Part shown: in pieces, positions 1 through 10,695 of the stretch
Numbering within the stretch: position 1 is the first letter of the stretch
How the letters are laid out: every line of letters starts with the position of its first letter
Assembly (NCBI GenBank): GCA_028583405.1
Contig: CM053256.1
Location: forward strand, 26,509,325 to 26,573,324
Reading direction: 5' to 3'
Length of the DNA: 64,000 nt
Source of the DNA: Pogonophryne albipinna
Taxonomy: Eukaryota > Chordata > Actinopteri > Perciformes > Artedidraconidae
Position numbers and translations under genes: made by a program
Notes under the pieces: generated by a model
What the model saw: only the letters and a program-made list of their open reading frames with translations
The model's database searches: none
What the model was told of the DNA's origin: nothing

Positions 1-343
1 GCGGGACAGCAGGCATACCCGCTCTGCCTGTGAGAGATATAACGTAGGGTTACGTATGGTAACCCATGTTATATAAGCACAGCGGAGCCCTCTACTTATG
101 GAGCACTGCTGCCTATGCTGCTCAGCTAAAAGAGAAAGTAAAGGGATAGCAGTGAGCGGGCGAGGCCACCTCATATGCAGTGGATGCGCGCGCATTCAGG
201 TAGGCCCGCCCAGGGGGCCGGCTACGGGTATGAGTCTCAGTGAAAGAATGCGTGCATAGATAGGATCGAGGGGAGTACCCAGAGTCCAGTAGAGGGCTCC
301 GCTGTGCTTATATAACATGGGTTACCATACGTAACCCTACGTT
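1..343 (+). mobile_element. DIRS-like retrotransposon right end
   Basis: This fragment matches the right end of the DIRS element at 48955-51845: both contain the segment with GATGCGCGCGCATTCAGG followed by AGGATCGAGGGGAGTACCCA. In addition, bases 41-96 are a perfect 56-bp inverted copy of 288-343. In DIRS elements an internal complementary region pairs with the terminal repeats during circular replication, and I infer that 41-96 is that region and 288-343 the outer terminal repeat. No coding sequence is left; the body of the element would lie left of the window. Confidence 0.65.
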
Positions 344-476
344 TTGACTTGCACTTCAGGGCCACCGTATTCTCCCTCTCAAAAAACCCTTCCCGCTTTG
401 TCTTCTCTTCACTCGCACACACACTCACAAAACCCCACACAGTAGTCTGCCCTGCACCCTTATTCACACACACACA

Positions 477-1243
<767 letters not shown>

Positions 1244-1251
1244 GGCTGAAG

Positions 1252-2548
1252 CTGTGTTTCCGCCAGACCAGGGCTGAGAGGGCGTCCACCCCGAGAGCTG
1301 GGGGGGGATTTTGAATTGAGCCGTCCCTTATAGATAGTAGGCTTGTTTGAGATGTGCTGCGGCTCGCCTCGAAAGTAGACGAGAATAGCCGATTGCAGCC
1401 GGGGGAGGTCTCAAAAAGCTTGCCTGAAGTCGGACAGCTCGGAGTCGGCTTGACTCGGTTTGCATTTATAAAGAATGCACAAATGTGTTTAATCGTTAAT
1501 CTCAGATATGTACTAAGTACATTTGTTCCTGCTCAAAATTAGATTCAACTTTATTGTTATTGCACATATTACAGGTACTGAGACAACAAAATGCAGTTTA
1601 GCTTCTAACCAGGTGCAACAAGCAGTAAAGTGAAAAGTAATGTACACAATCTACAGAATAAAATATAGAATGAATTGAATGATGAATAAACAGTGAGGGG
1701 TATGAATACACTAGATATCAGCCTGTGAGCAGTATGAGCAGTATGAACAGTGTGTATGAATATGCTAAGATATATAAAGTATGAAAACGGTAAGCAGTGC
1801 AAGTATAGTATAAAATATATAGATATTCATTTCATGATGATAAACATTGTGGAACAATGATGAAAAATGTGAATGGAAGTGGCGACGTAAAACTGACACA
1901 AAACGACAACATTTTGCCGAGCCAATGGGAGAGTTTCATCAGCAGCACGGGGTAAAAACCACCAATGAGCGCTCAGCTCGAGATACCAACGAGTCGTTTC
2001 CCATCAAGCATTTCGCTTCTGCAGCCCGTGGAGAGGAACTGCGCCGCGTCGCCTCGCTCTCAAGGCTGCCGGCGTCTTTGTCCCGCGAGATTTCAACGTC
2101 TCATGCAGTCGAGCCTCCAGAGCAAGTCGGACAAAATTACTAACCATCATGCAACGCACTAGCAAGACGGCGGTCGCAGTTGCGCAGGTCTCGCTCATCC
2201 TAAACGAGCCTACTATCTCTTTACGTCTCCCTGCCGACAGGTACACCCCTCCTGGCATGGTCCTTGGAAGATGCTGCAGTGTTTTTGGTTTTTTTCGTCA
2301 CAGGAACGTGCTTTGCTGGCGGCGAAAATAATCCCACCAGACTCCTTTGCCCCTCCAACAGAGGGATGTCCTTGTCCTTTTTCCTTTTCGTCATTTCAAG
2401 CGATAAAAACTTGCGATCTTCTCTCAAATTATTTATTTTTTTGGACGCCCTTGGCTCGAGTTCAGAGCCTTCCGAGCTGAATAAGGGGCCAACGCCATAT
2501 AAACATTGATATTAAATTCTTACAGACGCCCCCCTGGCGGAAACGCTG
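1252..2548 (-). mobile_element. hAT-type transposon, copy 1 of a two-copy family
   Basis: The element is flanked by the 8-bp direct repeat GGCTGAAG (1244-1251 and 2549-2556), the duplication length typical of hAT. Its ends read CTGTGTTTCCGCCAG on the left and, in reverse complement, CAGCGTTTCCGCCAG on the right. The same ends bound a shorter relative at 50373-50875, which shares both terminal regions and one internal segment. Against that copy this one lies in reverse orientation. No complete transposase is visible, so it is probably an internally deleted derivative. Confidence 0.8.
2221..2427 (-). CDS. Conserved exon-like segment of the hAT family
   Basis: The minus-strand open frame here begins with a stretch of about 20 residues that reappears in the relative at 50480-50546: FLSLEMTKRKKDKDIPLLEG here and FLSLEIMKRKKYKDIPLLEG there. 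The DNA differs at several positions while the peptide stays similar and open, which suggests it was once coding. The two copies diverge immediately after the shared block, so an exon or deletion boundary may fall there. I do not recognise the peptide. It could be an N-terminal transposase exon, or a non-coding terminal region that is open by chance. Confidence 0.35.
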   Translation of the reverse strand: MREDRKFLSLEMTKRKKDKDIPLLEGQRSLVGLFSPPAKHVPVTKKTKNTAASSKDHARRGVPVGRET

Positions 2549-2830
2549 GGCTGAAGTGAACAACAGGTCAGGTGACTTCAGGGAGTAACCTGAGCAATAA
2601 CAGTTCATGGGGAGTACGGCAAATACAAGTTGACTAGAACGCGACCACACACTTGTAAAAAAAACACACTTTATTAAGTCCGGCAACACTAACCAGGCTT
2701 AGTGTGATTCTGTTTATTTTTATTTTTGTTTGTTCGCTGTTAATTATAGCAGCTATCGGATGGAATCAATACATGGGCTACACAGGTTTCCAAAAAGCGT
2801 AAATTCATACTGAAACACATTCATTTATGG

Positions 2831-3177
2831 CAGTGTTTCTCAAACTTTTTCATACCAAGGACCACTTAACCAATAAAAAAACACTCGCGGACCACCTAAC
2901 TCCACAAATATCCAAAAACACATCGTTTTTTACAAATCGCCTGAAAATTGTACAAACAAGTGGCAACATGTGTGATGAAGGTGCTTATCTGGGCTATATC
3001 ATGCAATCGAAAGTGAAACTTAAGCTTGTTCCATTGCGGAGATATTCCCGCGAGAGTGCGAAAAACTTAAATAAATGTATTTATTTCAAATGTGAAATTG
3101 TACCAATATACTCACGGACCACTAGGGGGCGCTCACGGACCACCAGTGGTCCGCGGACCACACTTTGAGAAGCACTG
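2831..3177. mobile_element. Short non-autonomous hAT element (MITE)
   Basis: The ends are CAGTGTTTCTCAAACTTTTT on the left and the inverted form ending TTTGAGAAGCACTG on the right. They are flanked by ATTTATGG (2823-2830) and ACTTATGG (3178-3185), an 8-bp duplication with one mismatch. The 347-bp interior has repeated GGACCAC motifs and no coding frame of note. Confidence 0.8.
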
Positions 3178-3185
3178 ACTTATGG

Positions 3186-4689
3186 GGATGGGGGATATTT
3201 ATCAGCTGCTTGTGTGACAGTATGAAAGTGAATACTTTCCAGCGGCCATGGCGTGAGTTAAAAGTAGTCCAAACTCCGGTGGACGAGCGGCGGTAAATGC
3301 CGCTGAACCACATTAATAAACAATTAACCACGGCACTCTGGAGAAAAGTACAAGGGTTGAGAAGTAGTTATTTAATTTAATCTGGCTTCGTTTGATTAGA
3401 AGCAGCACGATCATCGACCCGACGCAGTCCCCTATTGTTGTTGTTGTGAGCGGTGTTGGGCAGAAAATCTGCGATGTAAATGGTGATGTCATGCGACAGC
3501 ACCAGTCGGGCTCTGAGCGGTGGAAACACAAGTGGGGCTTAAAAGAAGAAACATTTCAGAACCAGGTGAGCACTAGGTCAGAGCTAGAACTGGAACTGGT
3601 TTGGTGGAAAAGGGGCATTAGAGATCTCCTGCCCCTCATCACATAAAATGTGTTGGAGTACTAGCCAATAGAAGCGTGAGTGTTACGTAGTAACGTCACT
3701 ATGTTATGGTAGAAAATCAAGGAGTCCAATGGATCCTAGGGGCGGATGGCGTGAACTTTGGGATTTTAGCCTTTGAAGACCATTTACATGCAAAAAAAAC
3801 TATAAAACACACTACAGGAAAGGGACAACCCAAAAAAGTACAATGGGGCCCTACATGCTACTGTAACACCAAATGAAGAAAAAGAAAGAGCGGTTTATGT
3901 TTGAACTGTTTTTTATTTCTCTTGTGTCTCTGTGTCTGGTCATCATATGAAGTTCTCCCCATGTCGTGTCCTCTGTCTGCTGTGGTAGACTACGCTGTTT
4001 CAATAAAGGTTAGGGGGTTTTCTTTGAACCAAAACCCTTTCATTTGAGTTCTATTTTGGCGAGCCAGACGGGATCAAGGCTCTGCCACCCCCTCTCTGCT
4101 CTCTGGGTCACTGTGGCACTGCGTCACACAGAGGATGGGGATCTGACTGTGCACACACCCTGCTTCCATTTTGGGGTAATAGAGGCAATTCTTTAAACAA
4201 ACATGGAAAAGAAAATAAGGTCCCATTAGAGGAGGCCTTTGGTTTGTGACAAAAGAAAATGACAGGGTGGGTGGAACATGCTGCCTGCTGTCTGGGGCTG
4301 ACTCCCCCTTTCTGTGGGGGAGTTAAACTTTGTGTCACCACAGAGCGGTGACTGAGCCCCTCTGAGGTCAGACAGTGGGAGGAATGATGCTCTGACACAC
4401 TAACAGGATCATCACACACCACACACACATCGGTTTGAGGCCTTTATGGAGCCCTCGTCTCCTACAGAGGGTGTGTGTGTGTGTGTTATTGTAATTGTAG
4501 AACATGCTGCCGCCCTTAGCTCCCCATTACACATTTTAAATATCTATTTATATAGTATATTGCATGTCAAGTAGTGTTGGAATGTAGTGAAGTACACTTG
4601 TTCAAGAAGAAAACACACAGATACACCCGGGAGCACAGATGTGGATAATTCCAATTTACACTATAAATAGTTCATAGCATCACAATAAT
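3186..4689. other. Unassigned interval with possible LTR-leader-like motif
   Basis: I found no gene. Around 4000-4075 an AATAAA-containing stretch is followed by TTTTGGCGAGCCAGACGGG, which resembles the junction of an LTR end with a retroviral leader, but I could not locate an LTR pair or gag. The A-rich tract at about 4685-4705 is the 3' tail side of the LINE that follows on the minus strand. Confidence 0.3.
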
Positions 4690-4719
4690 AAATAAATAAA
4701 TAATCAAGTTAAAAGCCTT

Positions 4720-6283
4720 TCAAGAATTAAAAAGTTTGAGTGCAGAAGGGATGAATGATTTTGAAAAGCGATTAGTCCTTTGATCAGGTAGAGCATATCT
4801 ACGCCCTGATGGCAACAGACGAAATTCATGTGAAAGTACATGACCTGGAGAGTCCAGAATGCTCTCTGCTTTCCGCAGAATCTGTTGGTTACAGAAGGAG
4901 TTTAAGTCTCTCTGTTTCACGCCAATGATCTTGGAGCAGGTTTTAACAATGCTGTTCAGGCTGTTCCTGTCTTTCAGTGTAAGGCTATGGAACCAGCAGA
5001 TAAAAGAAAAACAAATAAGGCTCTCAATGAATGCTTGGTAAAAACGACAAAGAATGAAAGGCCTGACAGAGAAAGAGTTCAGTTTGCGAAGAAGGTGCAT
5101 TCTCTGTTGACCCCGCTTCACAATACACTCAGTATTCACATCAAATTTGAGGTGGTTATCGAAAATGGTGCCCAAGTATCAATCAATCAATCAATGTTTA
5201 TTTATATAGCCCAATATCACAAATGTTGCATTTGTCTCAGTGGACTTCACAGTTTGTACAGAATATCAGTATGACAATACGACACCCTCTGTCCTTAGAC
5301 CCTGACATCGTACAAGGAAAAACTTCCGGAGAAAAGTATTTGTATGATTTGACAATTTCTACCTTGTCATTGTGTATGATGCACTCCTTAGGAACATCCT
5401 TGTGACGTCTAAAATCAATGATCAATTCCTGGGTTTTAGAGACATTTAAATCCAGAAAACTGTCATCACACCAGGAAATAAAATCAGTAAGAGCACACTC
5501 GTGGCCTGATTCTGAGCCGCTAAGGAGGGACAAGAGGGCGGTATCATCAGAGAATTTAACCAGGTTGCTGTTGTCTTGCATGCTCCTGCATTTTATCAGT
5601 GTACATTATAACAAGTAGGGGCGAAAGAACGCATCCTTGAGGCGAGCCCGTGGAAGTGATGACAGAGTCAGAGAGGCGTCCATTGACAGACACCTTCTGC
5701 TCTCTATTAGTTAGAAAGTTTAAAATCCATAAAACAAGTTGATCGGGCAGTTTAAAATGACATGATAGGCCCTCTACCAGAAGATGCGGCTGCATTGTGT
5801 TAAATGCTGAAGAAAAGTCAGCAAACAAAAGCCTAGCATGGGCTTGTGGCTTTTCAAGGTGTTTGTGGAGGGTGTGCAGTATAAAAAGCTTTGCATCCTC
5901 TACGCCTCTCCCTGCCTGATACGCAAATTGTAGTGGATCAAGTTCACCACCTACTACTGACATGACAAGGCCTTTAACAATTTTTTCAAACATTTTCATT
6001 ACAAATGACGTTAAAGCCACCGGTCTGAAGTCGTTTAGGACTTTAGGATGAGGTTTCTTAGGGATGGGAATTACAGTTGAGGATTTCCACATATCAGGAA
6101 TTTGGCTATTCTCAAGTGACAATTGGAAGATATGCTGGAAAACACCACAGAGTTCGCTAGCACAATACTGGAGTGTACGCCCACAAATATGGTCTGGACC
6201 TGGGGCCTTCCTAATATTGACTCGTTTTAAGAGATTCCTAACATCATCCTGTTCAATGACTATGTCTGAGATAGGGGAGAGAG
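4720..6283 (-). pseudogene. Jockey-superfamily LINE, reverse transcriptase part
   Basis: On the minus strand this encodes the core reverse transcriptase of a non-LTR retrotransposon. Visible motifs in order are KAPGPD, a catalytic-aspartate box LLFADFSSAFNT, GSPQGCVLSPLL and an F/YxDD box reading FSDDTALLS, then a C-terminal tail ending near 4720. At least one frameshift lies near 5560-5580 between the GSPQG and FSDD boxes, and a short L2-like tail interrupts it at 5178-5336. The 5' side continues beyond a 6.64-kb hAT at 12932-13341. I place it in the jockey/CR1/Rex1-like group on motif style only; the exact clade is uncertain. It is inactive. Confidence 0.85.
5178..5336 (-). mobile_element. 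5'-truncated L2-like LINE tail
   Basis: This segment is the reverse complement of the 3' end of the LINE at 45960-46114, including the TCAATCAATCAATCAATG simple tail. It lies inside the other LINE's reverse transcriptase, with AAGTAT on both sides as a probable short target duplication. It shows that the L2-like family moved after the jockey-like copy was in place. Confidence 0.8.
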
Positions 6284-6414
6284 CAGGGCCGTTTCTTCCA
6301 ATATGCGGACTATGCGGTTGCATATGGCCCCGGTGGCCACTAGGGGGCCCCCGAGCTGAAAGTTCAGATTCAGCCGCGGCACGTCAGTAGAGTAGCGAGC
6401 GTAATGGGATAATC

Positions 6415-6498
6415 ATGGCTTCAAAACGGACATATCCCTCTGGTTCAGAAAAAAGAAGAAAGCTGAAGAAGAAAAACGCTCACATGATGAGAATAAGG
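6415..6498 (+). pseudogene. hAT transposase first exon
   Basis: A 28-codon open segment begins at ATG 6415 with MASKRTYPSGSEKRRK and ends at a GT donor (6499). This basic start resembles the N-termini of ZMYM/TTF-type hAT proteins. Exon 2 begins after the AG at 7447-7448. As written, the phase-0 join enters the wrong frame of exon 2, the one that reads QVHPPHH through the minisatellite. A one-base indel in the A-rich codons of exon 1 is the likely cause. The splice sites are inferred by eye. Confidence 0.5.
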
Positions 6499-6994
6499 GT
6501 AAGGCATTTGTTAATGGTGTAAATTCACTTGTGGGGTGGAGGGAGTAGCTATAATGTTAGCCAATGTTTGAGCAAGTTTGCTACTTTTGAGCAAGTCATG
6601 CTAGCTCCGCTAGCCTCAGCTAGCTCCGCTATCTCCGTTAGCCTCAGCTTAATTGATAAGAGCTAGTTGGCTAGGATTATTTGTACTTTTGCTTTACGAA
6701 AAGGCTAAAATAAAATTGTCATGCAAAATGGACTGTGGGAGTGAATGACTGAAGTGACACCTGCTGTGTTGGAGTATAGCAGGCTAAGTCAAAATCACTC
6801 CCAGTCTGTTTTTCAAGAGAGGAAAACTCATCTCTTTCGACTCCACTTCGAGCAATAGAACTGCTAACAAAGCATTTATATACTAATAAAGGACTGGCTT
6901 ATCTAAAGCCAGTTGAGTAGCACATGAAATATTTTAGCTCTATGAAACCTGATGTACTTATATGATTCTGTTTTCTTCAAGTTTGTATCTTCTT

Positions 6995-7050
6995 GGTCGA
7001 ATGCACTTATTGTAAGTCGCTTTGGATAAAAGCGTCAGCTAAATGTAATG
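6995..7050 (+). repeat. Teleost LINE/SINE 3'-tail motif
   Basis: The segment around AGTCGCTTTGGATAAAAGCG followed by a TAATGTAATG run is a common 3' tail of fish retroposons. The same tail in reverse complement ends the SINEs at 55211 and 57594. It sits in the inferred transposase intron. Confidence 0.6.
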
Positions 7051-7448
7051 TAATGGAAAGTTAATAGGATTCAAGAGGTATCTGTATGTTTATTTTTCAA
7101 AAAGCTAATAAAGAAATCAATATAATATTTATCTATTGTTGGGGTTAAATTACGGAACAAAGCCAATGTACATTTAAAAATGTACCTTTTTTTTGGTTTT
7201 CAAGAAATTGTTTGTATTGCTTTTTTGGGGGATACAAATGTGAATAATGTATTTGTTTTGTTTTCGATTTAATTATAAGAATATAGGATATTCATATATA
7301 AGCTTTTTGCCAAAGCCTTTTCAGTCACTAATTACTGTTGTATAAGTTTACATTGTGATATGTTTATGATTAATGTTTGTATGATGACTGTTTAAAAATA
7401 AACAACAACAAAGTTTGCTTGCTAATTTAAGGAGTTTTGTCTTTGCAG

Positions 7449-8619
7449 GGACAATTCTCAAGTACTTTGTGCAAGCAGAGCCAGATGCTGCAGGTCCATC
7501 CTCCTCATCACGTCCTGAGCCACATGCAGGTCCATCCTCCTCATCACGTCCTGAGCCACATGCAGGTCCATCCTCCTCATCACGTCCTGAGCCACATGCA
7601 GGTCCATCCTCCTCATCACCTCCTGAGCCACATGCAGGTCCATCCTCCTCATCACGTCCTGAGCCACATGCAGGTCCATCCTCCTCATCACGTCCTGAGC
7701 CACATGCAGGTCCATCCTCCTCATCACGTCCTGAGCCACATGCAGGTCCATCCTCCATATCACGTCCTGAGCCACATGCAGGTCCCTCCTCCTCATCCTC
7801 CTCATCACCTCCTGAGCCACATGCAGGTCCATCCTCCTCATCACGTCCTGAGCCACATGCAGGTCCCTCCTCCTCATCCTCCTCATCACCTCCTGAGCCA
7901 CATGCAGGTCCATCCTCCTCATCACGTCCTGAGCCACATGCAGGTCCATCCTCCTCATCACGTCCTGAGCCACATGCAGGTCCATCCTCCTCATCACCTC
8001 CTGAGCCACATGCAGGTCCATCCTCCTCATCACCTCCTGAGCCACATGCAGGGCCATCCTCCTCATCACGTCCTGAGCCACATGCAGGTCCATCCTCCTC
8101 ATCACGTCCTGAGCCACATGCAGGTCCATCCTTCTCATCACGTCCTGAGCCACATGCCACAGGTAAATCTGCTCCTCCTGCAGACTTACAAGCAGAGCAG
8201 CCAGCTTTTGGTTCCTTTAGGACCGATTTAGTAGGTAGAGGGCCTTTTCAGGTTGATAAACAATTCACTTTTCCAAGAGAAGATGGTAGGAGCTTTCACC
8301 ATCATTATTTCCATAGAACATTAGTGAATGGGGAAAAGATAAAGCGGACCTGGCTTATCTACTCAAGAAAAAACGATGCCCTTTACTGCTTTTGCTGCAA
8401 GTAATTTTCAAGGAAGGACTACACATTAATGACAGAGGGACTATCAAACTGGAGCAGCATAGGCATGCTTCTGAAAAGTCACGAAAGTAGTCCAGAGCAC
8501 ACAACCCTCATGGCAACCTGGAAAGATTTTGAACAGCGTCTACAAACCGGAAAGACCATAGACCAAGCTGAAAGGACACTTTTAGAGGCTGAGAAGAGGC
8601 GCTGGAGAGATGTCCTAAC
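7449..8619 (+). pseudogene. hAT (ZMYM/TTF-type) transposase, N-terminal block
   Basis: The plus frame opens with TILKYFVQAEP, runs through 18 repeats of GPSSSSRPEPHA, then enters a TTF-type zinc-finger region with FTFPREDGRSF, HHHYFHRTLVNG and YCFCCK. A TAA at 8402-8404 interrupts the frame directly after CCK. The same frame then continues FSRKDYTLMTEGLSNWSS, so the stop is probably a point mutation. The block ends where the younger hAT enters at 8620. Across the three blocks the product would be roughly 850-900 residues, consistent with DUF4371/hAT transposases annotated in fish as zinc finger MYM-type protein 1-like. Confidence 0.85.
7493..8158 (+). repeat. 36-bp minisatellite inside transposase, 18 units
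   Basis: Eighteen tandem 36-bp units each encode GPSSSSRPEPHA, with R/P variation. Two units carry an extra 9 bp (three more serines). Because the length is a multiple of three, at least two plus and two minus frames stay open throughout. The plus transposase frame is the one continuous with the zinc finger downstream. Confidence 0.97.
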
Positions 8620-9435
8620 TAGAGATGTCCCGATCCGATCACGTGATCGGGGATCGGAGCCGATCACGTGATTTTCAAAAGATCGGGATCGGGAGAAAAA
8701 AAATCGGGGATCGGGATTTTTTTTTTTTTTTTTTTTTATATATTTTTATTTATTTATTTAATGTTACAAAACAAAAATGACCATGTTCACGTCTTAAAGT
8801 CATCCTGAGGCCTTAGTTTTGGTTTGAAATGACACAACATCATGTATGTGTTGCTTCTTTTGGGCTTGTTTTCAGACCTGGTTGCTTATTTCTCTCAAAG
8901 CTGGCAACAGAGTGGGCGCGCAGTGTCTAGCAGTAAGCTAACAAGAGGCTACGTTCAGCTGGTGACTCGGGACTCGGGACAGAGAAAATGTCAGGAGTTT
9001 GGAAGTATTATAAAATTGAAAGCGAAGGCAGTGTAACAGCCAGATGCAATGTTTGCAAGGCGGAGGTTCCGCGTGGTGGAAAGAACAGAGCTACGTTCAA
9101 CACGACCAATCTAATACGCCACCTGAGAAACAAACACCAACAACAACAGGACGAGTACACACCGGCCACTCAGGTAATGGCACTGAAACAACGGACACTT
9201 TCAGAGACTTTTAAAAGGAAAGAGAAACTGCCCCAGAACAGTGAAAAGGCCAAACAAATAACAGCCAAGATAGCTGAACTCATCGCGTTGGATGACCAGC
9301 CGTTATCTGTTACCTTTTTTTTCTCTTAATGCATTGCATAAAGATCGGATCGGGAAAAATCGGTATCGGCAGATTGTCAAAATCAAATGATCGGAATCGG
9401 ATCGGGAGCAAAAAAATGTGATCGGGACATCCCTA
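8620..9435 (+). mobile_element. 816-bp hAT carrying only a BED finger
   Basis: The ends read TAGAGATGTCCCGATC and, in reverse complement, TAGGGATGTCCCGATC, flanked by a perfect 8-bp duplication GTCCTAAC (8612-8619 and 9436-9443). It splits the larger hAT transposase between codons; coding resumes in frame at 9444. Its only coding region is the BED zinc finger at 8988-9329, and no catalytic transposase remains. Many GATCGGG repeats occupy both subterminal regions. Confidence 0.95.
8988..9329 (+). CDS. BED-type zinc finger protein of hAT origin
   Basis: This 113-codon frame starts MSGVWKYYKIESEGS, and its finger has CNVC followed about 30 residues later by HLRNKH, the C-x2-C...H-x4-H pattern of BED domains. 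In hAT proteins this N-terminal domain binds DNA, usually the transposon ends. A basic/Gln-rich linker follows with TLSETFKRKEKLP, and the frame ends FFFS at a stop inside the terminal region. The catalytic RNase-H-like and dimerisation domains are absent. The ORF could be a relic, or could still make a DNA-binding protein; nothing here shows expression. Confidence 0.7.
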   Translation: MSGVWKYYKIESEGSVTARCNVCKAEVPRGGKNRATFNTTNLIRHLRNKHQQQQDEYTPATQVMALKQRTLSETFKRKEKLPQNSEKAKQITAKIAELIALDDQPLSVTFFFS

Positions 9436-9443
9436 GTCCTAAC

Positions 9444-10695
9444 CCGCCTGATCTCTATAATGCAATCTTTGGCTGAGAGAAATCTTGCATTGAGAGGTTC
9501 AGCAAACACATTACACCAGCAACATAATGGAAACTTCTTAAAAGAGGTGGAGCTTCTAGCTAAATTTGATCCTGTCATGAAGCAGCACATTGAGCGTGTG
9601 GAGAGTGGCCAGTTCAGTCATTCCAGCTATCTTGGAAATCTGATCCAAAATGAACTGATTGCTTCAATCAGTGGGAAAATGTTGGACACAATGGTGACTG
9701 AGATTAAACAGTCCAAATATTATTCAATCATTTTGGATTGTACCCCTGACGTAAGCCACCAAGAGCAGATGTCAGTCATCATAAGGACTGTCATAATGGA
9801 CGAAGCGCCCACAATCAAGGAACACTTTCTAGGATTTCTTGTGGCTTCCGAAACAACAGGTCTTGGTTTGTCATCTTTGATTTTGAACAGGCTTAAGGAG
9901 CTTAATATTCCATTTGATGATTGCAGAGGTCAATCATACGATAATGGTGCCAACATGAAGGGGAGGAACAGAGGGGTTCAAGCAAGGCTGCTCCAGAAAA
10001 ATCCACGTGCACTTTATGTTCCATGTGTGTCACATTCATTGAACTTGGTGGTGGCTGATGCAGCAAAAGCGTCGACAGATGCCATCAGCTACTTTGGTAA
10101 TGTACAGAAACTGTACACCCTTTTCTCAGCAGCCCCACAAAGATGGGCAATCCTAAAGGAACATCTGACTATTGCACTTAAGTCTTGGAGTGACACACGG
10201 TGGGAGAGCCGTGTCAACAGCATAGAGGCAGTGCGGTACCAGACCCCTAACATAAGGGAGGCATTGTTGGAGGTCAGGGACAAAGTGACAGATCCCCTGA
10301 CCAAGGTTGAAGCACAGAGTTTGGCAGAAGAGGTTGGGTCATACTGCTTCCTCATTTGCACAGTGGTATGGTATGACATTCTTCACCATGTGAACCATGT
10401 TAGCAAGCTCCTGCAGTCTGCCACAATGCAGCTTGATGTGGCAGTTGACCTCCTTACAAAGGCAAACATGTCTCTGACTAGTTGTAGAGACACTGGCTTT
10501 GCTGCAGCTCAGGCCACTGCTAAAGACATGTGTGAGGAAATGAATGTGGAGGCTGTGCTGAAAGAGAAGAGACTGAGAAGCACAAAAAAACACTTTGCCT
10601 ATGAAGCCTCAGACGAGCCTATTGCAGATGCCATGAAGAGGCTAGAAACGACATTCTTCAATGTAGTTGTTGACACGACTATTGAATCCTTAAAG
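9444..10695 (+). pseudogene. hAT transposase catalytic block
   Basis: This continues in frame from 8619 with LTRLISIMQSLAERNLALRG. It contains the DUF4371 / RNase-H-fold region: IILDCTPD with the first acidic residue, CRGQSYDNGANMKG with the second, and VPCVSHSLNLVV. A WESR motif follows, typical of ZMYM1-like hAT transposases. It stays open for more than 400 codons until the guest hAT enters at 10696, after TIESLK. The open frame suggests fairly recent activity of this block despite the upstream stop. Confidence 0.88.

Noticed and set aside
2827..3168. 113-codon plus-strand frame as a gene
   Set aside because: It lies entirely in a short hAT MITE and includes both terminal repeats.
4000..4080. 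Retroviral leader or primer-binding-site-like sequence
   Set aside because: No LTR pair, gag or pol nearby and no tRNA match I can justify.
7493..8158. CRISPR array
   Set aside because: Units are directly adjacent without unique spacers and lie in a eukaryotic coding frame.
7348..8231. Alternative long frames across the 36-bp minisatellite on both strands
   Set aside because: They exist because the unit length is a multiple of three; only one plus frame continues into a recognised zinc-finger domain.
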